Of a stretch of DNA of 64,000 nucleotides, positions 33,645-42,900 are shown one piece after another; the first letter of the stretch is position 1, and each line of letters starts with the position of its first letter. The translations under genes were made by a program, and so were the position numbers. The notes beneath the pieces were generated by a model, which was not told where the DNA came from, did no database searches, and saw nothing but the letters and a program-made list of their open reading frames with translations. Source of the stretch: Nocardia sp. NRRL S-836 (lineage in GTDB: Bacteria; Actinomycetota; Actinomycetes; Mycobacteriales; Pseudonocardiaceae); NCBI RefSeq assembly GCF_001279525.1, contig NZ_LGDY01000080.1, positions 73,971-137,970 of the forward strand, given 5' to 3'.

Positions 33645-34493
33645 ATGGCCGGACGAGGACTGCCGACAGGCGTCGGCATGACGGCGTTGTACGTGGTGCT
33701 GGAACGCCGCGTGGAGAACGCGCGCACAGATCGCCTGTTCCACGACCCGTTCGCCGCCCGCTTCCTGACCGCCCTGCGCGGCGCCCCGTCCATGGCCGCC
33801 ACCGCCGCGTTCAGCAACGTGTCCGGTTTCCTGCGCGGCTACATCCCGCTCCGCACCTGGTTCTACGACACCTGTGCGCTTGAGGCCGCCCGCACCACCT
33901 GCCGCCAGGTGGTGCTGCTGGGCGGCGGCTTGGACACGCGCGCCTTCCGGCTCCAATGGCCCGAGGGCACCAGAGTGTTCGATGTGGACAGTCCCGCGAT
34001 GCTCGCGCTGCAAGCGGACGTGGTCGCCTCCGCCCACCCGACCTGCTACCGCAGCCCGGTTGCGGTCGAGGACCTGTCCGGCCTGCGGACGGCTCTGCAC
34101 TCGGCGGGCTTCAACCCGGACGAGCCGACCGCGTGGGTGCTGGAGGGCTTGCTGTCACGGTTGAGCGAAGCGGAGAACGACGAGGTGATGGCGGAGATCA
34201 CCGGTCTGTCCGCCTCCGGGAGCAGGCTGGTGGCAGACCACTTCAACCACGCGATACGCCGCAACCCGCGCTTCTGCGTGGCGGAGCAGCTGCTGACGGT
34301 CCTGGGGCCGATCTGGAAGTCCGCGAAGGACGACGTGATCGCCTGGCTCGCCACCTACGGCTGGAACGCCCAGGTGATGTCCCCCGACCGCCCCGCGGCG
34401 ACCGCGGCCCGCCGCCTGCCGCCGGTGCTGGACCGGCACCTGGTGGACCCGGGACGCGTGTGGTTCGTGCGCGCGGCCATCACCCGGCCGTGA
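33645..34493 (+). CDS. SAM-dependent methyltransferase (LCM/TIGR00027-type)
   Basis: A 282-residue methyltransferase related to leucine carboxyl methyltransferases. The SAM site reads VVLLGGGLDTRAFRL near residues 85-99, an acidic motif II follows in RVFDVDSPAM, and the family motif WVLEGLLSRL is present. It starts at ATG 33645 with GGAGG four bases upstream. Many actinomycetes carry several paralogues, some in secondary metabolism where they methylate hydroxyl or carboxyl groups; the target here is unknown. Its start region lies within the continuing open frame of the truncated glycosyltransferase. Confidence 0.88.
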   Translation: MAGRGLPTGVGMTALYVVLERRVENARTDRLFHDPFAARFLTALRGAPSMAATAAFSNVSGFLRGYIPLRTWFYDTCALEAARTTCRQVVLLGGGLDTRAFRLQWPEGTRVFDVDSPAMLALQADVVASAHPTCYRSPVAVEDLSGLRTALHSAGFNPDEPTAWVLEGLLSRLSEAENDEVMAEITGLSASGSRLVADHFNHAIRRNPRFCVAEQLLTVLGPIWKSAKDDVIAWLATYGWNAQVMSPDRPAATAARRLPPVLDRHLVDPGRVWFVRAAITRP

Positions 34494-34576
34494 CCTGGCC
34501 TTCCGCGACGCGCGAACTTCCTCCTTTCGTGTCATCCACCGCAGATTCCTCCCGGAATTGCCTGACACTGGGCATC

Positions 34577-35248
34577 ATGGCGATCACTCGACGTATGTTT
34601 GTCGGCGGCGCGATGGCGGCGCCCGTTCTCGCGCAGCTGCACGGAGAGGCATCCGCGAACGCGAGTCCGACGGCTGACGCGACGTTCACCCTGCTGGATG
34701 GGCTGGGTGAGATGCGGCTGACCGATGTCGCGCGCGAGCGGCTCGCGACGCAGCAGATCGAGGTGCAGGCCTTGGCGCCGGCCACCGCCATCACGGGGGC
34801 TGACGGCACGACCGTTGTGGGCGTCAAGCTGCCGCCCGAGTACAGCACGGGCTCGATCAGCCCGGTGGGACAGCCCGCGAAGGGTTCCGGACGCGCGCTG
34901 GGCGGGGTGGTCCTGCGCAACTCGAAGGCGCGGATGGAGATCGCCGGCATCCGGGCGTCGGTTCCCGACGGGCGGGTCTTCGCGTTCTTGAAGATCAACG
35001 ACCAGTGGGTCGGCGAGCTGCCGTTGTACGCCAGCGACGTGAGTGCGGTGCGGCTGTCCGTGCAGCCGGGGGCGCCGGGGCAGCCGACCGTGATCAAGGG
35101 CAGCGACATCCCGATCACCCCCACCCAGGAGGGCGTGGACGCCTTCACGAAGGCGTTCGGCGTTGCGTTGTTCGCCGTGACGGACACGGTGTTCACTGCG
35201 ACGGGTGGGGGTCGCGCGTGGCCCCTGCCGTCCTCGCTGCCTGCCTGA
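34577..35248 (+). CDS. Tat-exported protein of unknown function
   Basis: A 223-residue protein whose N-terminus reads MAITRRMFVGGAMAAPVLAQ, a twin-arginine signal with likely cleavage near residue 30. The mature domain is mixed alpha/beta with no Cys and no motif I recognise; IKGSDIPITPTQEGVDAFTK near the end is the most distinctive stretch. Tat use suggests folding before export, perhaps with a cofactor. No clear ribosome site precedes ATG 34577, which is 83 bases after the methyltransferase. A strong hairpin follows the stop. Confidence 0.65.
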   Translation: MAITRRMFVGGAMAAPVLAQLHGEASANASPTADATFTLLDGLGEMRLTDVARERLATQQIEVQALAPATAITGADGTTVVGVKLPPEYSTGSISPVGQPAKGSGRALGGVVLRNSKARMEIAGIRASVPDGRVFAFLKINDQWVGELPLYASDVSAVRLSVQPGAPGQPTVIKGSDIPITPTQEGVDAFTKAFGVALFAVTDTVFTATGGGRAWPLPSSLPA

Positions 35249-35265
35249 CCATCCCGAAAGGACGA

Positions 35266-35303
35266 ACACCGGCGCACGGAGGGTTCTCCCGGTGCGCCGG
35301 TGT
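35266..35303. terminator. Bidirectional hairpin between convergent genes
   Basis: A perfect 12-base inverted repeat (35266-35277 with 35292-35303) with a 14-base loop sits between the Tat-protein stop and the stop of the convergent aldehyde dehydrogenase, seven bases from the latter. It probably ends transcription from both sides. Confidence 0.7.
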
Positions 35304-35309
35304 CCGGTG

Positions 35310-36908
35310 TCAGTTCATGCCGATGACGGCTTCCCACGGATGGGTCCTGGTCGTGGCGATGGCGACGGCTTGGAGGCGGCTGGCGCGCAGGAACGGGTAG
35401 GCGGCCTCGCCGTGAGTACCTCCGCTGTGCCCGGTGCCGCCGAGGCCGGGCGTGTACGGGACGTGGGCCATGTGGGAGTCGTTGACCTTGAGCACTCCCC
35501 CGTTGGTCACCGCCGTGGTGAACCGCTCGATCACCTCTCGGCTCTCCGCCCACAGGGAGTTGCGCAGGCCGAACCTGTTGCCGTTGAGGAAGGCGGTGCA
35601 GCGGTCGAGCAGGTCCGGGCCGTCCTGCGGCACCACCACGGACAGCAGCGGGAAGAAGCACTCCTCCCGCACGGCGGCGAGGGTCTCGGCGAACTCGAAG
35701 CCGTTGACGCGCAACACGGTCGGTTCGATGAACAGTCCCTGGGCATCGGGTTCGCCGCGCAGGTTGACCTGCGCGCCGCCGCAGACCTTCGTGGCGCCGG
35801 CGCCCAGCGCCTCGTCGAGGCAGCGCCTGAAGGCCGTGGCGCGCAGAACGGGACTGAGCACCGTGTCGGAGTCTTCCGGGTCGCCCGGTCGCAACGCGGA
35901 CGCGGCGTCGCGCAGCCGGGTGAGCAGCTCATCGGCGATGGCGGGGTGGACGACGGCGTACTTCGGGCCGATGCAGGCCTGGCCCGAGGCGTAGAACGAC
36001 TCGATCAGCGCCGCGGTGGCGTGGTCGAGGTCGGCGTCGTGCCACACCAGCAGGCCGTCGTTGCCGGACAGCTCCAGGATCGCCCGCTTGCCCCGCTCCA
36101 CGCATTCGCGTTCCAGTGCCAGCCCGCGGGCGCTGGAGCCGAAGTAGTAGATGGTGTTCACCAACGGGCTGTTCAGCCACTGCCGCATGGTGACGTCGAA
36201 GTCGGCGCACAGCACGTTGATCGTTCCCGGCGGCGCACCGTGTGCCTCCAGCACCGGGATGATGATGTTGTGCAGCGCGTGTGCCAGCGAGCTGGCGCAG
36301 CTGCGCGGTACCCGGATGACCACGCTGTTGCCCGTCAGCAGCACCAGCGAGGCGATCAGCCCGTACAGCGGGATGTTGGCGGGCGGGTCGACGCAGACCA
36401 CACCGTCGGGCTGGCGTTGCAGCACGATCGTGTGGTGCGGGGTGGTGATCTCCTGCCGGAGCAGGGAACGGGCCAGCTCCAGGCTTTCCGGGCGGACGAG
36501 GTCCAGCACCGCGTTGAGCTGGGCCTCCGCCAGCAGCCGCGGGCACCCCTCCATGCGCATCAGCCGTGCGAGCTCTTCGCGGTGTTCGAGGAACCCCTGG
36601 TACAGGTCGCCGATGCACGCCAGGCGGTCGGCGAACGGCACCAGGCGCAACCGTGCCGCTGCCTCGGCTGCCGCCCGCAGCGCTGCCTGCCCCTGTTCGG
36701 GTGTGGACAGCGCGACCGAGCAGAGGATGTGCGGGTGGGCGTGCAGCTCCTCCTCGGTGCCCTCGCGGAGCAGGCGGAACAGCGAGGTCGCGGTGGCCCC
36801 GTCCGGGTTCAGGACGGCGCGGACGCTCATGCCGTACGCGCGTTCGTCGGTGTCCACGAACTCGCCGCCGATGTAGAGCGGGAAGTGCCTCACGGTCGTC
36901 TGGGTCAC
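35310..36908 (-). CDS. Aldehyde dehydrogenase family protein, coupled to the PKS
   Basis: NAD(P)-dependent dehydrogenase of 532 residues. The catalytic Glu is in AILELSGNDG and the nucleophile Cys in SGQACIGPKY; the cofactor loop region is YYFGSSARG. GTG 36908 overlaps the PKS stop by four bases, so the enzyme is made together with the PKS. The PKS has neither thioesterase nor reductase domain, so this enzyme may act on its product, either oxidising an aldehyde or releasing or reducing an acyl thioester (inference). N-terminal about 90 residues differ from standard ALDHs, so the subfamily is unclear. Confidence 0.85.
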   Translation of the reverse strand: MTQTTVRHFPLYIGGEFVDTDERAYGMSVRAVLNPDGATATSLFRLLREGTEEELHAHPHILCSVALSTPEQGQAALRAAAEAAARLRLVPFADRLACIGDLYQGFLEHREELARLMRMEGCPRLLAEAQLNAVLDLVRPESLELARSLLRQEITTPHHTIVLQRQPDGVVCVDPPANIPLYGLIASLVLLTGNSVVIRVPRSCASSLAHALHNIIIPVLEAHGAPPGTINVLCADFDVTMRQWLNSPLVNTIYYFGSSARGLALERECVERGKRAILELSGNDGLLVWHDADLDHATAALIESFYASGQACIGPKYAVVHPAIADELLTRLRDAASALRPGDPEDSDTVLSPVLRATAFRRCLDEALGAGATKVCGGAQVNLRGEPDAQGLFIEPTVLRVNGFEFAETLAAVREECFFPLLSVVVPQDGPDLLDRCTAFLNGNRFGLRNSLWAESREVIERFTTAVTNGGVLKVNDSHMAHVPYTPGLGGTGHSGGTHGEAAYPFLRASRLQAVAIATTRTHPWEAVIGMN

Positions 36909-39900
36909 TGGTTGCCCTCGGTCTTGAAGTAGGTGGCCAGGGAACGGGCCAGGTCGTCGATGCCGCTGCTCGCGACCACCCGCATGACCGGGATCTCCCT
37001 GCCGAACCGGCGCCGCATCTTGGTGACCAGCTCGGCGCCCATCAGCGAGTCCACCCCCAGCTGGTCCAGCGGCCGGTTGCGGTCGATGCGGTCCGGTGCG
37101 ACGCCGAGCACCTCGGCGAGCGACTTCACGATGTGGTCGGCGACGAGCTCGATCGTCTCGTCCACCGACGCCTCCCGCAGCCGGGCGAGCAGGTCGTCGT
37201 CCTCGTCGTCAGCGGCCTGTTCACCGCCTGCCAGCTCGCCGAGCCTGGGTGTGGTGAGGTGGGAGTAGAGGCGGCGCAGGAACTGGCCGTCGTGGCTCCA
37301 CACCAGCGCGACCTCGGGGCCGCCGACCAGGTCGTCCAGCGCCTGGCGCACCTGGCGCAACGGCAGCAGGGCCAGGCCCGCCCTGGTCACCGTCTTGGCG
37401 GTGGCCTCGTTGCGCGCGATGTAGCCGACCTCGGCGAGGGCACCCCAGGCGATCGTCTGCCCGGCCAGCCCCCAGGTGCGGCGGGCACGGGCCAGTGCTT
37501 CCAGGAAGAGGTTCCCGGCGCAGTAGGCGGCCTGCCCCGCGTTGCCGACCACGGCCGCCCCCGAGGAGAACATGAGGAACAGGTCGAGGTCGTGGCCACG
37601 GGTGAGGCGGTCGAGGACCATGGCGCCGGCCATCTTCGGCGCGAGAACGGCGCGGAACCGCTCCGGCGTCAGGTCCCTGATCATCGCGTCGTCGAGCACC
37701 ATCGCCGCGTGCACGACGCCGCGCAGCGGGGCGCCACCGCCGTCGATGGAGTCGATGACGGCGCGCATCGCGGACTCGTCTGTCACGTCGGCGGCGTGCA
37801 CGGTCACCGCCACGCCCCGTGCGGTCAGCTCGGCGACGAGGTCTCCGGCCTCCGGTGCGGCCGTTCCCCGCCGGTTCACCAGTGCGAGGTGTCCGGCCCC
37901 GCGGTCCGCGAGCCAGCGCGCCGTCTCGGCGCCGAACCCGCTCGCGCCGCCGGTCACCAGGTAGGTGCCGGACGGGTCGGGAGCGAAGCCGCTCGGCTGG
38001 GCGGCCCGCTCGACCGGTGGGCGCCGGTCGAAGGTGACGACCAGCTTGCCGATGTGCCGGGAGTGCTGGAGGGACCGGAACGCCTCGGCGGCCTGGGCGG
38101 CCGGGAACGCCCGGTACGGGACCGGGCGGACAGCTCCCGACTGGACGTGCTCGATGATCTTGCTGTGCTCGGCGGCGATCTCCGGCAGGCGCTGGCTCCC
38201 CAGCTGGTCGACGTCCACGACGAAGTAGCTGATGTTGTTGCGCAACGGGAACAGCGAGACGTTGCGGTCGCTGTAGAGGTCGCGCTTGCCGAGCTCGACG
38301 AACCGGCCGCCGAACCGCAGCAGCTCCAGGCTGCGGCCGATGAACTCCCCGCCCAGCGAGTTGAGCACGACGTCGACGCCCTGCCCGTCGGTGACGGCGA
38401 GCACGTCGGCCACGAAGCTGAGACTGCGCGAGTCGAAGACGTGCTCCACGCCGAGCAGCCTGAGGAAGTCGCGCTTCTCCTCGGTGCCCGCGGTGGCGAT
38501 CACCGTGGCACCCAGGTAGCGGGCGCACTGGAAGGCGGCCAGCCCGACACCACCGGCGGCGCCGTGCACCAGGACCGTCTCGCCCTTGGCGAGCTTGGCC
38601 TGGCGCACCAGCCCGTAGCTCGCGCTGATCAACGCGACGGGCATGGTCGCCGCCGAGACCAGGTCGATCCCGTCGGGCACCGGTCCCACCAGGTTCTCGT
38701 CGGCCAGCACGTGCGAGGCGAAGGACCCGGCGACGGACCCGAAGACCCGGTCACCCGGCCGGTACCGCGTCACGCCGGGGCCGACCGCCGTGACCACGCC
38801 CGCGCACTCGCCGCCGAGGTGCGTGCCGGTCATGCCGGCCTCCACCACCCACCCCGGCAGCAGTCCGACCGCGAGCAGCGCGTCGCGGTAGTTGATGCCC
38901 GTCGCGTGGACCTCGACGGCAACCTGACCCGGACCGGGTCGCGGCATCTCCGCGGCCACCCACGCCAGCTCGTAGGAGGGCCCCGCGTCCCGGGCGACGA
39001 GCCGGTACGGGGTGGCGGGGTCGTCGGCCGGTGGTGGCGGCAGGTCGCGCAGACGCGGCACGAACCGGCCCGACGCGGTGAGCACCACCTCGTCCTCGTT
39101 CGTGGGGTCGAGGAGCTCACGTGCGACCCGGTCGACCGGGACGTCACGCCCGGCCGAGACACGCCGGATGTCGATCAGGCTGTGTTCGGCGGCCACGGTG
39201 CGGGTGGCGCCCCAGAACGCCGCGTCGGCCGGGTCCGTCGCCCCTTCGGGCGCCGGGTTGGCCCCGCAGGGGCGGCTGACCAGCCACAGCCGCGTCACCG
39301 CGCCCGCGGGGAGCTCGGCCGACCTGACCGCGAGCGCGCGCACGAGCTCGAACCGCCGGGTGGTCGCCTCGACGGCGGCCAGCGGATCCCGCTCGGTCCC
39401 GGCGAGCACGAGCACCACGTCGGTCTCGGCGGCGGTGAACCAGTCAGCCGGGCCGCTGACGGCGGTCGTCCGCACCGCGTCGGCACCCAGCCCCGCGAGC
39501 CTCGTCGTGAGCGCGGCGGCCAGATCGTCGTCCGTGTCGTCCTCAGCGACGACCACGACACGGCTGGTCGGCGCGGTGCCCGGCGCTTCCGGCAGCGAGG
39601 CGGTGCGCGGCATCCTGCTCGCCGTCGTCAACGAGCACAGCTCCCCTTCGAGCACCGTTCGCGCGGCATGGAAACCGTTGCCTGGCAGCAGATCACGCCA
39701 CTGCTGAGCGGACAGCAACGGCGAGGCGGGCCGCAGGCCGAGATCGGTCATCGACCAGAACTCCGGCACCAGGCCGAACGGCAGGGCGAGCAGCACCGGG
39801 TCGTGGGCCTCGACGAACAGCAGGCGTCCGTTGTCGGTCAGCACCTCCGACAGCGCACTCAGCGCGGCACGCACGTCCTTGGCCGCGTGGAGGGCGTGCC

Positions 39901-42900
39901 CGGCCACCACGACGTCGAAGCCACCGGCCTCGATGTCGGGCCGGTCGAGGTCCAGGGTCCGGTACTCGACGAAGTCGTACCGCCCGAAGCGTGCCTCGGC
40001 CGAGGTGAGGAAGGACTGCGAGACGTCCGTGAACACGTATCGGGTGCGGTCCCTCGGCAGGACGGGCAGCAACGCCGCGGTCAGCGCACCGGTGCCGCCA
40101 CCCACCTCCAGGATCCTCAGTGGACGGTCCGCGGGCCACGCCTCGGCCAACGCACGCACCACCTCCGCCGCGGCGTGGTTGCAGGACCGCAGCGCCGGAG
40201 ACAGGTCGTAGTAGTGGGTGAGGGTGTCACTGCCGTGCGCGGGGAGGAGGATGTCCAGTGCGTCGCGTTCACCGCGCAGCAGCTCGGCCAGGTGCATGCC
40301 GCACCGGCCGAACAAGGTCAGGTCCGGGACGTGCTCGGGGAAGTCGGCGACCAGGCCCGCGAACACGGGCTCGGCGACGTCGGGGCGGATCCGCCAGCGG
40401 GTGCGTCCCTGGAACTCGCCGGACCACTCCAGGTGGTCGTGGTCGGCGGCCAGTCCGGTCAGCAGGTCGAGCAGGCGTCCGAACTCCGGCCGCACCCCGG
40501 CGGCCAGCAGGTCGTCGACGAAGAACGCCTCCGCTCCGTCGAGAATGGTGGTGAACGCGCGCACCGTGAAGGCGGCGGCCGCCGCGAGCCGCCGTCGCCT
40601 CAGCTCCGCGTAGCCGGTGACCGGCCGCGCCTCGACCTGGGGCGACGGGCAGGGCACCGCCGCGGTGGGCGGCAGGCCGCGCGGTGCGGCGCGGAGCTCG
40701 GTGTGCTGGCGCCGGACCACGCGCCGGCTGGGCACCTTGACCCGCAGGAACCGGCAGTCGAGCAGCTCCAGCTGCACGGTGCCGGCGTCGTCGGTGAGCG
40801 TGATGTCGGCCGAGGCCCAGGACTCCGAGAGCGTGCGGCAGCGGAAGTGCACGGCGCCGGTCTTGGTGGGCGCGTTCCACAACCGGGCGGAGCCGACCGC
40901 CACGGGCATGTAGGAGTCCTCGTCGGCGACGTGGCCACGGCGCATCCGGCCGAGTTGGATCGCGGCCTGCGGGGCCACGTCGGTCCACGCCGGGTGCGCG
41001 TGGAACCCGGTGAAGTCCAGGTGGCCGCAGTCGTAGTCGGCGAGGACCTCCGTGCCGTCCACCCACAGGTCCGAGATGACCAGGAAGTCGGGGCCGTAGC
41101 CGAGACCGATCCGCTCGCCGTCGGCGTACAGCGTCTCCCGGTCCACGTGCTCGCCCCTCTCGGCGAACCGTGCCCGCAGTGCGGCCAGGTCGAGTGGCGG
41201 CGGGGCGGAGGCGACCCGGCGGCGCACCCGCCCGCGTGCGTGGGTCACCCACATCTGCCTCTCGGCCGAGCAGGTGGCGACCCGGAACACGCCGTCCTCT
41301 TCGGACAGTGACACCTGCATGCGGGGCAACACCGACTCGTCGTCGGGAGCCACCATCGGCTTGGTGATGTGCAGCTCCCTCACCTCCGCCGGTCCGTCGA
41401 ACACGAGCTGCCCGGCCGCCCAGCCCATCTCCAGGTAGCCGGCCGCCGGCATGATCGGCGTCCCCGCCGCCCGGTGGCCGGTCAGCCACGGCCACCGCGC
41501 CGGGTCCACGGTGGTCTGCCACGTCGGGTCGGAGACGGCGACCCGGTCACCGAGCAGCACGTGCTCGGGCGGCGTACCGGTACCACCCCAGGTGTGGTGG
41601 CCGCCCAGCCAGAACCGCTCGCGTTGCCACGGGTGAGCGGGCAACGGCACGACGCGGCCCCGGCGGGGGAAGAACCGTTCGGGGGCGATCGCCACGCCCG
41701 CGGCCAGCGCGGACTCCACCGTCCTCAGCAGCGCGGCCGCTCCTGGCTCATCGCGGGTGAGCGTCGGCAGCACGGCGAGCACGCCGTCCTTCGCGGCACG
41801 CTTCAGGTACGTCCGCAGCACCGGTTTCGGCCCGATCTCGATGATCGTGTCGAACCCGGCCGCGACCAGGTGGTCGGTGGCCGCGGCGAACCGGACGGGC
41901 TCACGAACGTTGCGCCACCAGTACTCCGCGTCCAGCCCCTCCCCCGCCAGGGGCTCGCCGGTGACCGTGGAGACGAAGTCGACGGTGGCGGGTTTCGGCG
42001 CCAGCCCGGCCAGGCCCGCCAGGAGCGAGGCACGCAACGGCTCCATCGCCGTGCTGTGGAACGGGTAGTCCAGTTCGAGCAGACGGCAGAAGACCTCGCG
42101 CTCGGCCAGCCGGTCGGCGAGGTCGTGGAGATCGGCTCTCGGCCCGGCGACCGTGACGTCGTTCGCGCTGTTGATCCCCGCGATCTCCACGCGCCCGTCG
42201 TAGCGCGCGAGCAGTGCCTCGATGTCCTCTGGCCCGAGGCTGACCGCGGCCATGGTGCCGGTGCCCGCGGTGGTCGCCTGGGCCTGGCTGCGCGCCACCA
42301 CCAGCGCCACCGCCTGCTCCACGTCGTAGATGCCGGCGGCGAAGGCGGCGGCGACCTCACCCACGCTGTGGCCGTACACCGCGTCCGGACGCAGGCCGTG
42401 TTCCGCGAGCACCGCCACGATGCCGGCCTGCACCGCGAACAGCACGGGCTGGATCACCGCGGTGTCGTGGAACCGCGGCTCGGCCGACCGCAGTTCATCA
42501 GCGACCGTCCAGCCGACGAGCGGCGCCAGCACGGCGTCGATCCGGGCGAGCGTGCCGGCGAACACCGGGTCGGTGTCGAGGAGATCAGCCGCCATGCCGG
42601 GCCACTGCGCGCCATGACCGGAGAAGGCGAAGGCGACGCGGCCCCGCTCGGTCGCCTGCTGCGGCGGAACCAGCTTCGCCAGCCGTCGACGCGCCTCGTC
42701 CGCATCGGCGGCGAGCACCACGCGGCGGTAGGCGTGCTTTCCCCGTCGCACGGACGAGGTGTAGGCGAGGTCGGCGAAGTCCGTGCAGTCGGCCAGACAA
42801 CGGTCCATGCGGGACACCGCCTCGGCGAGGGCCGCCTCGCTGTGCGCCGAGACGACGACCGGCACCGCCGTTTCCACGCGCAGCGCGGGCGGAGCCGCGG

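Noticed and set aside
36566..41311. Very long open frame on the plus strand (1581 codons)
   Set aside because: It lies antisense to the aldehyde dehydrogenase and PKS genes; the translation is Arg/Pro/Gly/His-rich with no domain, a typical high-GC shadow. The same holds for 41369-44248 plus and 9179-10696 plus.
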